Shown here piece by piece: positions 10,089 to 21,835 of a stretch of 64,000 nucleotides of DNA. Position 1 is the stretch's first letter; every line of letters starts with the position of its first letter. The stretch lies in the NCBI GenBank assembly GCA_022578965.1, contig MU400647.1, positions 43,398-107,397 of the forward strand, read 5' to 3'. A program made the position numbers and the translations under genes. The notes under the pieces were generated by a model. That model ran no database searches and was not told the DNA's origin. It saw only the letters and a program-made list of their open reading frames with translations. The DNA is from Xylaria sp. FL1777 (taxonomy: Eukaryota; Ascomycota; Sordariomycetes; Xylariales; Xylariaceae).

Positions 10089-11095
10089 AAATGTACCATA
10101 CACCCACCACCTTAGCTTAATGCTGTAGACATGAATCTGAGCTCGGCTATGTAAAGTAAAAATGCTGCAATAGGACGTCTCTTTTTCTCATCACACCTTT
10201 CTTTCATCCGATGAGAAGTCAACAGTTAAGGAAAATCAATCGCTTTCTCGACTCTTACTTGCTCTTACGGGTTCCGTGGGAGGAGAATTGCAGAAAACAA
10301 TCAACATCAATAAAAAGGTTGAGGTATATAATGGTTTGATCCTTATCAAGACGTCTAGTGCGCGACGCTTGCCCTTTCCTTGCATCCAGTTATACATACA
10401 CAATATGCGTAGAGTTAGTAATAGCTACACAGTTAAAAAAGGTTGAGGTATACCGATAAATGTATATTTCTGCCATAAGCACAACTCCCATATTAGATGC
10501 CTAATAGTGGACTAAGACATTGCTTTCACACGATAGTCTATATGCGCTGCAGATGAATCGGTGCTTTCATTCCAATATGGGCCGCAGGGCCACGAGCAGC
10601 TTAAGCCGATATTAATCATCGCTCTAGCCTCAGTGCTGTCTCTCCTATGCCTCGCGTCACAGGTCCAAAAGACTACGTGTATTTGCCTTTTGGTACCTGG
10701 ATGTAAATTTTGAGGCGGGTATGTGCATTGGCGTCAATCGATCTCTTCTCTTCAGATACTTCTCGTCTCCTTATCACATGAAGACGAATGCCTAGCCATT
10801 TTTGAACCACTTGTGGTTCCTAAACCACACATTTGACCCAACCCAGCTGCAAACAACTCCATACATGTATGCTCCGGTGGTACTGCGCTTGCATAACTGT
10901 TATAGGGACCCCAACGACTCTGATCTAATGGCCCCACTCATTTTCAAGTGAGACTTACGGGTGCAGCCACAATAATGCCAGCACCTTTAACTGAAACCAC
11001 GCGGCTGAAAGATGATATAAAATGAGGGTATCTTCGTTGCTTCGAACAAATTGCGAATCCAAGGTGTGTTGTTAATTGTCTTAGGTCTCGATGTA
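10089..11095. other. Convergent intergenic region VMA21 / DUF2406 gene
   Basis: 1 kb of 3' flank. A 17-bp direct repeat (AAAAAGGTTGAGGTATA) occurs at 10312-10328 and 10436-10452. No supported gene. Confidence 0.5.
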
Positions 11096-12361
11096 TTAAG
11101 AATTCTTGCTAAACCGTCGCATAAACCAGCTTTTGCGCTTTTCGCCCATGCCCGGGCGTTCTTGCACTTTGCTGATCACTGTCTTCGAAGGTTTCCTCAA
11201 TAGAGATCCTTGATCCTTACGCGGTATAGCAGGCGGGTTTTCCGCACCAGTCTGGCCGATACCAAGTCCTGGGGCTTGGTAGGACGGAGATTGACCGAAA
11301 CTTATGCCGTAATCATTCATTGGTTCCTGGCGTTTAGGTGGTGACCGGCGATCGATGGAACTGTTCTCGCTGCTAGTAGGATCAGTTTGATAGCCCACCG
11401 GTTCGCCCATGCTACCGGTTCCTGTTCCGGACGCAACAGTCTCGTACGATTGATGGTTATTCGGCATCGGATAGACATTGCGCTCGCGACCGCTCAGATA
11501 GGGCTCTGAATGATTCCGCGGATACTTATTTCGCGTTCCCATGCTCGGACCCCCATTACTGTATGGACCACCGTCGAAACCTTCGTAGTAGCTGTCTCTC
11601 GATCCTCCCATCATTCCTGATTGTCGCTGATCATACATGCCGCTATCTGTTCGGTTTTGTCGATTGGCGCCATACCAGCTCTCTTGAGGTGGGCGCCCGT
11701 TGTCTGGACGAAATGTGTGAGAGTTATGATTCCAACGCGGTGGGGGGCCACGCTGCTGCTCACTTCCGTAGTAGCTACTCCTCCTATTCCAACCGGCAAG
11801 CGACTCCGTCTCAGGTCTGTAAATCGATTTACGATTGTAACCACCATCAATGGCTGCTTCGAAACTCCGAATCGTGTCTAAAGGTCGTTCCCAACGGCTC
11901 CGCGTAGGATTTGAACGGTCAGGATCAGCTAGGTTATTGTGAGCATTGTGGCTGGACGGGAATTTGCAGGCAGATAACTTACTTATTGGGTTGCCATGGA
12001 GATCTCTGTGTTGAATAGATCGCAATGCAGGTCTGTCTGAGGCGGTTTGCGCCTCCATAGCTAGCAACTCATGTTAGACGATACATATTAAATCAATACC
12101 GGGGAAGGTATTCTAAAGAGTATTCGCTTACCAGGTTCTCTTTCGTTCAAAGCCATTCTGGGGTCGGCTTTGCCGTGTAGTCTGTGAGCCTCTTTCTCCG
12201 CTGACGTCTCAGTTAGATTGGTCTTGTGGGCGGGTCCGTTAGCACTCTTTTGAGACTTATCAGATCGGAAACTGAATGCTCTTGATCTGGGGCGCACCCG
12301 GGGCTGTTGTTGCTGTGGATTGGGATCAGCAGCTCTAGGGGGAGGCGCCCGTTGCTTCTGC

Positions 12362-12399
<38 letters not shown>

Positions 12400-12579
12400 T
12401 TGCTGATTATTTGGATTCTGTTGATACTGGGTTTGCTGTGGTGGGTAATTATGAGGTTGGTACTGGTAGTCTTGACCCGCCGGTGGTTGTTGCTGCGACT
12501 GATAAGGCGCGTAGTACTGATCCTGCGGGGGCGGCGGAGCAGGCAGCGGATGGTGATTATAGTTGGCAGAGGACGCCAT
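11096..12579 (-). CDS. DUF2406 family protein with polyQ tract
   Basis: Fungal protein of the uncharacterised DUF2406 family. I recognise the core GNPITDPDRSNPTRSRWERPLD.TIRSFEAAID. The model has three exons on the minus strand, 12579-12132, 12060-11983 and 11928-11096, giving 452 residues, with phases 1 and 1 matching. I chose the ATG at 12579 (MASSANYN) because upstream in-frame codons are not ATG. The N-terminus is rich in Pro, Gln and Tyr and includes a run of about 17 glutamines near residues 59-75. The conserved domain spans roughly residues 140-220. The rest is Ser/Gly/Asn-rich and disordered, ending with a basic motif (KRKSWFMRRFSKNS). Function is unknown. Low-complexity flanks suggest a regulatory or phase-separating protein, but that is inference. 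Confidence 0.85.
12358..12405 (-). repeat. CAG/CAA trinucleotide repeat (polyQ)
   Basis: A mixed CAG/CAA tract coding for polyglutamine in the DUF2406 protein. The CAA interruptions should make it more stable than a pure CAG run. Confidence 0.85.
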
Positions 12580-15500
12580 TTTGTTCAAAAGGCTGGCCGG
12601 AGCTTCTGTTCACTGCAATACAGTGTCGGTTGGGATCCCTGGCAAGGACCGGGGACAGCCAGGAACCGAAGTACGTAGTATGAGAAAGTGGACCAGAGGA
12701 TGATCGGATTTTCGATAGCTCGAGTCTGCGGCGGCGGATAGTCCACCTTCTGGCTGCTTAGAACGCAAACTTGTGGGCTGCTCCGTTAATCTCGGTCAGA
12801 CTCTGCCCTGCCGAAGCTGGTAGCTTGCCGTTTGAGGGAAAGACAGCGGGTTACACCAGGTAGATAGGGAGTGTGGTGTAGGAAATGCCAGGGACGACCT
12901 GTCACCTAATTTACACACCGTTGCCTCGAAGGGACAGAATAGGAAGGGATGCTCTCGTGCCAGCGCCGTCGTGTGCCTTGCAGGTACTGCCGGAGCCAAA
13001 AAACAATGACAGGAAAAGAAAATTAGCAACAACGGTAGACGATGGGGCGCGATATGCTGGCGCCACCACAGTATAGATAACGAGTGAACCGGCGTTATGG
13101 GGATTCGCTATAGCCTATGAGGTAACGGGCGTTCTAAGTATCCGCCTCGTGCTATATGGAACTCGTCCAGCGCGAAATGAAACGAAGCGGCACAGCGATG
13201 GAGCAGCAGCCGTTGTTGTCAGAGTGCCTCTTTTGCGTTGCACGATCATAAAGAATGGAAACCGGTGGGAGGTTGAGATGGAGAGCTGAGATAGCTTAGG
13301 TAGAGGTGGCGGATCCCAAAATCGTCAGAGTGGACTCAAGAAGCCGGGGGAGATGGAGGTCAAGAAACAAGCAGTTTCAATTGTTGACGTGGTTGGCTGC
13401 GACCTGCTCGGCTAGTGGTCCGTTGTTGACGGGCGTTGGTACCTCGAGTGCCTGCAGGAGCTTTAACGGCGAGCTAGCTAACGCGTAAATTGCCTGGGAC
13501 ATACCTACTTAAGATAGGTATTGTATATACTTAGATACCCCCATGTAGGTAGGTACCTAAGGTACGGTAGGGCGTGTGGATTTAGAGTCAGGTACGTACC
13601 ACATTTAAGTACTTAAACTCAAGCAGCTCCAGAATGTTGCGAACCTTGGAACTCCCTAGGTACAGTACATACATACCTCACAGCCAAAAGACTTCCCACC
13701 AGGCCAAACCACCGGAACATCCAAGAATAGGTAAAAATTGCACCGCACTAGACTTCGCTCACTACATGTACACACTACGGTAGGTATGTTGTACAGGTTG
13801 CCGTACAAGCGCGTACCTTGGTAGTGTGTTGTAAGCGATACGTCCAACTACAGTAATCGTGGTCAGGCCAACTCAAACACGAAGACAGGGTTGCCTTAGC
13901 GGTAGTCGATGTATCTTCAAAGTGGATCTGATGTGACAACCAACCGATAAGACTGCAGGTGTTATACGCTAAGGTAGTATGGTATGTCCGGGCGAGTGTG
14001 GCAGTGAGATGGGATGATTGATCAACAGATACGGGCCGGTACTTTTGCTCTTGTCAAAATCCGATGTCAGTATGTTGCCAGGAAGCAGTACCAGTACTTG
14101 TGCACACTGAATATACCGGGTAAATCAACTAGTGTGACGGTCGACTGACTCAAGCAGCTACCTAAGGTAGGTAGGTAAGGTAGGTAAGGTAAGGTATGCG
14201 TAAACTCTCTAGCCACCTTTGTCTAGTGGGCTTGAAGGGGTATGGAAACAGCGATGTTGTGGTGACGTCAGGAGACAATGAAAGCGCTGTTTCAGAAGCG
14301 TCAATGGGAGATTTCGACTTCCATACACGACTGGCTGGCGGGGAGAACAGCAAAAAAGACTGGGCCTGTTGATCGGAAGACGTGTCGCACGACTTTGCCT
14401 CCCAGCGACGTGTCAAGGCACAACCAAAAAAAAAGTTGCTAGCCGTCGCAAGACTCGAGTGCGGCTTTGGTGCTACCGCGATTATGCGATCTATAAGTAT
14501 TTATTTGCGCCCGCTTCAGCTGAAGACATGTACTGATCCGCGCATGTGAAGGGAAGATATAGTGTTATGCGTATGGAGATTATCGTATTCGTTGCCGTGT
14601 GCCGAACCAATGCCTGGTATTCATCCAAGTAATGCGGTGTCTATTACATACCATAGGTAGGTATGGTGCAACATTCGGCGCTTGTAGACGAGGTTTTTGA
14701 GTGAGCCCTCCTACGCAGTAGAGCTAGCTCTATACTAGTAGTCCCAACCGATTATGCAAGCGGGAGAGAGGTATTAGATATCATGTAGAGGGTGAAGGGA
14801 TGGAACACGACATTTGCACCTTATAAAAGCTCCCTTCAGGCCGGATTCATGTTGATTTTACTTGTGCGCATACGCAGACACCAATACCGGTAGACGATTC
14901 GCGCACACCAAAGGATGATGATTTCCCTTTCGGGGTGGTGATGATGAATCCTCGGGGCGGAGCAGGTTATGCGGTCAGAACCACATACAGGAAAAGAGCA
15001 CGATACCGGTTCTGCCGGACACGAGCAGATCAATAACGAACAGATATCGGCCTAGGACTTGGATGTCTACTATTGATGGAGACACGATAAATCGACCCTA
15101 ACGATCAACATACAGGTGTTGCATATACAAAGGAGTCTAGGAGTAGAAAAGGCTGTTTTCTGGCACAATTCCATACAATTACCAGTACATCTCTAACATG
15201 CAGGATTCCGGTTGGAAGATGTACATATAAGTACACATGTAAGTGTAGGTAAAAAGTAAATGTGGCAAGGTTATTTAAACATTTTGGTTGCAGCCGCGCA
15301 AGCAGGAACCGAAAGGTATTTTTTTTAGTACATGTAGGTATTTGTAGGTACGCAGTATGGAAGGCTTGGCGCCTATTATGCTAGCAACGATCGGTCGATC
15401 GTGTTAAAGGCAACTTACCTAAAAGAGTAGGCGGGGACAAGCACTATCCACGCTACTCTAGTGGATGTAGCAATGCGGCAGGTGAGAATACGAGAGGGAC

Positions 15501-18500
15501 CGAACTCCTGTCGTTGTCTGGTCTACGCTACCACGTGTCCGGCAAACAGGCTTCTATATTTTTATTCTTTCTAATCACTCCCAATAGCTCAATACCTTTG
15601 CTGGTGGTAACCCAGACTACCGGTACAAGAAACCGCAAAAGAGTTGCAAACACTCAGATCTTTGCCATTTAGGTGTGGAGTGTTGAGATACACGATAAAG
15701 AGTGAGAGAAGCCTTTGAAAGCTTGCAGCCCAAAGCTTCCAAAGCTTGCAAAGCCTTTGCTACCCCCACCCCCGGATAAGCCCGAGCAGAGCCCGTTTTA
15801 GCTATGTGCTTACACTCCAACTGACTCGCTTCATCCAATTCATCGTTTCCAGCCGGTATTGATGTAGAATAGGTGCGCTGTTCAGGCATTCGTGGCGGTA
15901 ATCAATTCACCAACAAGCCCCAAATCGATACGAGAAGCCCGATATATCTACAGGTTATATACATGGCATTATGCCTATCGAGGCATTTTCGTCCCCGACT
16001 ATCTACATGCCTAATATACAAAGTAGAACCGAGTAGAAATGGAGGCAAAAGCCGTGTCTCCCGAATACAGCAATAAACAGCTTAATTAGTATAGTACCAG
16101 CACCTTCGTCCTGCGCTTCGCCATCCATCTATCATACTAAGTTAGGTTGGTAGATGATAAGAATACTACCCAAGACACACACTATCAGTCGGTACCCAAA
16201 AAAAAAATACGAACTTGGTATACCGCTGCCTACAGGATCAGGCCGCTTGTTCCCGGCCTTATTACGTTTGACAGATAATTTGTTCGTTTAATACGTCTAC
16301 TACCGGCATAGTATAGACATCGAAATGCCAAGGCCAATACGAGCTGAGCGATAGATTACGTAGGTATGATGAGGCGAAATCTACTATCTCCTGCACGTTT
16401 GGGGATCTATTAAACTCTTCCCGCAGGATATATGCGTAGCATTTCGCTTCCACCCGCCCGCCGTCTTACTGCGTACGCACCGAATGTCGCCATGCCACAC
16501 TTTACTTTTCTTAATTCTGGCTTCTAGGACGGAACAGCTCCCTGATCGTCCATCAACCAAGCTCGGCTAGTTTCGCGCTTCGCAGAGGCTTAAAGGACTG
16601 ACAAAGGGGCTTGTTTATCCTTCATGCCGTGCCATTATTGTGTCTTTCCTTTGCTTTTTGCCATTAAAAATCAAGTACCTACCCTTATCTACCTGCATCC
16701 GGTGGCACAACAGAGTTTTCCAGCCGGAATAATGCTCGCGAGCAACGGGTAGAGATGAGACGGCAATGCTCTAAACTACACACATAGCCTTCGTCTGCAT
16801 AGTCATGCACTGCACACATAGCAAGGGAGACCTTTATGAAGCAGCTGTCGGAAGAACCTACCGACTCTCTTCGCTAGCAGGGCGCACCAGCGCCACCGAA
16901 AGCAAGGGATAAAAGCTACCTACCATTAAGTATGCGGCGGCATCGCGAACCTCCCACGCCCGCCCGCCCGCCTGCCTGCCGATGAGACAAAGCAGCGGGT
17001 AATCCCGACGCGAACATGCCGGCACGATAAGCAAGCAGCTTCCGACGGGTTGCCATCGCAGCATTACACAGGCTAAGACAAGACAAGCCTCGTCAGGGAG
17101 CAGGGAGGATTGCATGCATTCCTTTCTAATTAATACAGCCTCTGGAACTCCTGCAATTCAACTTATGCTTCATGTAAATAGGCCTCTGCCCTCAGGAATT
17201 CTCAGCTCCTACTCTACGCTCTGGCTTTATATTGAGTTTTGAGCGCGGGGTCCTCGCGTCCAATCATTCCGTGTTGACCAGGGACTTGATCGAACGAGCG
17301 TGCCAAGGTGAGTTTTATACTAACTTTCCCCTTGCTCACTTAAACCTACCGTATACATAAACTTTGCCAAAGTTCATAGAAGCACCCGGTCAGTCATCCC
17401 AACTAAAAGGTAGCCGCCGAGTTCCTGCAGACCGTAGGGCTGTCTTTGTAAACAAATACGAATAGGGTATGTTTTATATTTAGAGCGCCCTCCCCACTAC
17501 ATCCTTTTGAGTAAAGGGAAGGAGTAAGGAGATGCACACAAAGAGGAGCAGTTCTTCCATTTCTGGGCGTGTATAGCTACCAGCAGTCGGCTTCTGGCAG
17601 GTAAGGAGAACGGAAGCAAGTAATGTCTTGGTTATGTCTCATACTTCCCAATATATTGAGTTATGGTTAGTTGCGCGAAGGGCGGCAAAATGGGCCTTTT
17701 CCTCCAAGACCAACAGGAAATACTAGATCGATGGATCTAATTCACAGCTTCATACCTTTGCACCTTTTGATAGCTTACCAGGCTACTAGCGACAGTCAAT
17801 AGGAATGCCGTTAACTATGACTACCTCTTGATCACTCTCGTTGGCTTAGCGGATCCGTTTAAAGAGGATTGCTCCGGGGGCGGTAATATCAGCCTAATTA
17901 ATCCGTTCGTGTACGAAATAACCCAAAAATAGGCAGACCATTTACAGTCAAGTCTTCCATCTCCATTATATTGCACTTGTAACCGCAATGAGTATACAAG
18001 TGATCTAAGTCCCTTACTTATTATTATCACGAACTCGGCCGTTCAGCCACCCGCCGATAACATTAATAAAAATGCATTAGAGTACCAAGTATGTCCTCAT
18101 TGACTATGTGACGGATCTAGGAATGTAGGAATGTGACCAGGAGGCTCAGGTACCTAAGTCAAGAGACTGGTTCCTCTGTACACGCGTCGAGACATCGATA
18201 AAATAAACCATAAGTAATGCGTAGAGTTCGCACAACCATGCAAAACAACGTCTTGACACATTCCAGAAGGGCACCTTGAATCTAGCAAAAATTACTGATA
18301 AGTAGATACCGGAAACTCAGTAGAGGATTGGGAAATTCCATCGTAGAGCATCGACGAGGGCGTAATTGGTATCGAAGCAAGCTGAGGCTCGTATTAACTC
18401 ATGTAGCATCATTTTCTTCCCATGGTAGGGCTCATTCCAATGAGTGAAATCGCCAAACCGATCCGAAATGAGTACGTGACCGAGCCGTGTACAGCCCTAC

Positions 18501-18732
18501 AACCAGCGTAGCCAAAGCACTATATCACTCTGTCGCCATCGAGTCCATTACTGCTGTAACAAAGCGTTGCTCACGCGAGGGATTCGCCGGTCCATCGTTG
18601 TTGGTATTTCATTCTGATTTTGGGTGATGCCTAGTAACAAGGCCTAAGCCGGAAACCTCGCCTAACCCTGATGCAGCCAATGCCAAACCCGATGAACCGA
18701 TCATACTCCCAACTCCAGCCTAGTACCTCCAT
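12580..18732. other. 6-kb non-coding stretch rich in TACCTA/TAGGTA motifs
   Basis: I found no supported gene in this 6-kb stretch on either strand; the longest open frames are under about 100 codons and show no domain. It has clusters of TACCTA and TAGGTA (for example 13500-13570, 13660-13690 and 14158-14200), which look like degraded short repeats. The part next to 12579 should hold the DUF2406 gene promoter. Small genes with many short exons, like the neighbouring eL33, could have been missed. Confidence 0.45.
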
Positions 18733-19593
18733 CTATATCGAAGAGGGGTACAGCATAATGCGAACAGAGGCACCGAACGAACGGGTAGGAAGGGGTGTAG
18801 AGAATTTGGCTCGGACGACACCGGAGTTGCCTAAATATCAGGAAGGTTAGTAAACCGCATCATTGACATGCTCATATCTCCGACTAACCGTGAGGGCGAG
18901 TCACTTTGCCCCTAACATCTAGTTAGCATCATATACAGGGCTTGAATTCTTAGAGATTCAATACTCACCAGATGACTCGAATCTTGGTGCCACGGATCTC
19001 CTTCTGTCCCTTGTAGACGTATGCGATGCGCTTGCCAAGGTAGAAGCTTTGAAACTATTAGACAATCTGCGAACAACATGTTTGCTTCCTTGATAACCTA
19101 CTTGGCAGCCTTAGGGTCATCGACACCCTCGATTTTGATCAAGCTGGTCTTGGGATGGGCTATATGTCTTCGTTAGCGCCACGCGCTACTCCAAGCAAGT
19201 GACGTCGGGGCAAGTTGAAGAGATTGATGGTATGCATACTCGTGTGCTTGTTCCTGACATATGAAAGGTGACGACCCCTACAGCGCAACTGTAGTTAGTA
19301 ATCGTGGTCTCCCAGTGGTGGCATATCTCTAGCTGTGGTGGATTGCATCGCATATGGCGGTGCAACTCGTTTCGTCGAGTCGGGTCGTGGTGATGGGGCT
19401 CGAGGTTTTCTTACTTGACATATACTAGACAGCGAGTTAGCAAAGTCCAATCAGCACCGATGGCCACGACCGATGGGGTCAGGCAAGATTCGAGCAGGTA
19501 TTACGTCTCCATCTCTTCGCGAGGGAATGGTATGTGATTGAGACAGATGGCGACAAGGAGAGTCTTACATCGGTGACCTGCTTCAGAAGGCAT
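18733..19593 (-). CDS. RPL33: 60S ribosomal protein eL33 (L33/L35A), seven exons
   Basis: Large-subunit ribosomal protein eL33. It is invisible to simple open-frame searches because it is split into seven exons: 19593-19569, 19424-19415, 19277-19240, 19159-19102, 19046-18969, 18911-18889 and 18830-18733. These sum to 330 nt, or 109 residues, the normal family length, and every junction phase fits. The second exon is only 10 nt and completes LYVK. Family hallmarks in order: [63 protein letters not shown], and [14 protein letters not shown] at the end. Donors are GTAAGA, GTAAGA, GTATGC, GTAGGT, GTGAGT and GTTAGT, and all acceptors are AG. Fungal ribosomal protein genes are often intron-rich near the 5' end, as here. 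Confidence 0.95.
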
Positions 19594-21835
19594 TTTGACT
19601 GTGGCTGTTCTGGCGCTCTGGTATCCTTGGGAAAGGGACTGCGTGCGCTGCGGAGGTTAGTAGTCGTCGTGATGTCCGAACCTCGAAGGTTGACTGACAG
19701 AAGCGGATTGACGAAGGAGGCCTGGTTGCGTGGGTTTAGCGAGCCCTGCGCCACTAATAATTCACAATGGAGAAAATTATTCCATTGGGGCTGTTTTGTG
19801 TGTGAGCGTCCAGATAAGATAAGGTGAGCCACAGCCGTGGCTGAGCCGAGGGGTTCTGTTGACCCGTGCTTTCCCCCACACTAAGTCATGTTCTCATCAG
19901 AATTACGCTCATACACTTCGATCCCTCAATTGCAGCTGTCATCACACATGTACTGTAGGTAAGGTAATTGGTGATTTAAATTCTCAATGAACATATAGAG
20001 ACTACCAGTATTTAGCCTATCTATACTATCCCTTTGGCGGTAGACTTGCCTTCGTGACATTTATTATAAGTGGAAGGTAATGGAGCGTTTATACACCTAT
20101 TGAGTTACAGGATAGTCACGTAAACCCCTGGCTACCTTCCATTTTCAATGTCACGGAGGTAAGTCAGTCGGCTGCCAAAGAGATTAGTACACCACAACCT
20201 ATTTTAATAGATCTTATCTCCGAAAGCACTATTTAGTATACTAAGTAAGGGACTTGACCTGCGTTGACTATGTCGACCGTGCGGGCCAATGCGCTTTGCG
20301 CCGTAACAAGGAAGAGAGGAAATTCTTTTTCGGATTCTAAAAACTCCGCCTTTGCGACGACTGATATACCTAGGTACTGGCAAGGACTTTGTTGTTGTCT
20401 ATGTAGATGGAGGCTTAGGCGACCCTCTGCCGACTATAAGGTTTCGATGCGGTAGCACTAGCAACATAAAGACCTGGGGGGATTGCGATCGGGCTCTGAT
20501 TGTTTAGTAAACGTAATCTCATGTACACAGACAAAATCCACAACCAACAGTCCTCCTCCATGCCGGTGCGTAGTAGTACCAAGATTCATTACCAAGCAGA
20601 GCCGGACAAACAGACGCAACCGTTAAACCAAGACCGTACTGGAGGAATCACTCATCGCTGCATGACATTTTATGCCAGAATTTCAAATTACGCGCAAGGC
20701 TGCTGTTCAGTCATCATTTATTTGAAAGAAAGGCCACTTTGCTCTTGTAGCCGGCGCGGTGTTATGCTGTCAACCCCGCCTGGCGCACGAGAGAACGTGA
20801 CTACAACGCCTGGCTTGCTCAAGGGGTTGAGATCCTCCTTGTCATCGAGCACTACGTGCATACGGGGACCGCATATCCCGCTCACGTCGAGGTACTGTCA
20901 GTCGACCGTGTGTGGGAGGAGCCATCGGGCTTGAGAGCCTCGGCGCATACTCGGGGTATACTAGAAATAGTAAGTTGTCTCTATACGTACGCAGTAGAGA
21001 TATACGCATAGATCCGCAAGCTTTAGCTCAGTCGCCCGTCCTTCGGGTGGCCAGTTTTTATCCCTTCAACTCGCAGGTCAGGCGATTGATAAGGACAGGG
21101 GCGCCTGACGCTGCCATCGAGAGCTTGACCGCCACGGTTGTTGTCTCTCATGGAAATGAATTCCCAATGCGGTAGATGCTGTAGGCAGGTGGTGCAGAGA
21201 GGTGCAGCGAGGTGCAGAGAAGTGCAGAGAGAGCCGAAGCGGGACCTGAGTAAGCTACTTCAACCCCGCTGCATTCCCTCTGGCGTTCCAATGGCGTGCA
21301 GACATGCAGGCGTGCAGGCGTCGCAGGCGCGCAGCTCGTCCCTATCGGCGATAGGTTACCCAGGTCCTGCCTTCGTGCCTTCGAGGTTACGCGGAGTTTA
21401 GGTACCTGTCCGCGTGGTACCTCGCCTTTAGGTGAGACGTAAAATACATACTGTATCTATCGTGCGTTTTCTCCGCGGACGGCGCCAGCAACACAGTGAT
21501 AATAGCGATAAAAGCGGTGACAAAGCTACCAATCTACATGCCACACACCTGCCTAGGTACCTGAAGGAGGGAAGTAAGCTCCCCGCAAGCTCCCTGTAAG
21601 CTCCCTTGCTGGTGCTCCAGCTGTTTCTGTCGCTGTTTCCGACCGCTCCGTTGGCTTTGGTTTCTGTCTACCTCGACCTGTCCAGCCAGCCCGACGAGTT
21701 TCACTGTCCCTCCTCCTTCTCTGCAACCACCAGTCCTTATTTAGTAGTCTTCTCTTCACTTCACGCTTTCGATCTGTCTCTTCTATCTTTTTGCCTTTCT
21801 TTATCCCAGCACGAGAGCCCATTCCACGAGACACA
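19594..21835. other. Divergent intergenic region eL33 / G6PD
   Basis: 2.2 kb shared upstream of two divergent genes, probably containing both promoters. Three short overlapping plus-strand frames between 20500 and 21400 have no domains. Tandem repeats occur at 21191-21230 and around 21575-21610. The last 200 bp before the G6PD start is CT-rich, as is common in fungal 5' leaders. Confidence 0.5.
21191..21230. repeat. Four tandem 10-bp units (GGTGCAGAGA)
   Basis: Four contiguous 10-base units, each differing by at most one base, lying 600 bp upstream of the G6PD start codon. Confidence 0.8.

Noticed and set aside
15617..15889. 90-codon minus-strand frame
   Set aside because: It contains a local AAAGC/CTTTG low-complexity stretch and has no domain or splice partners.
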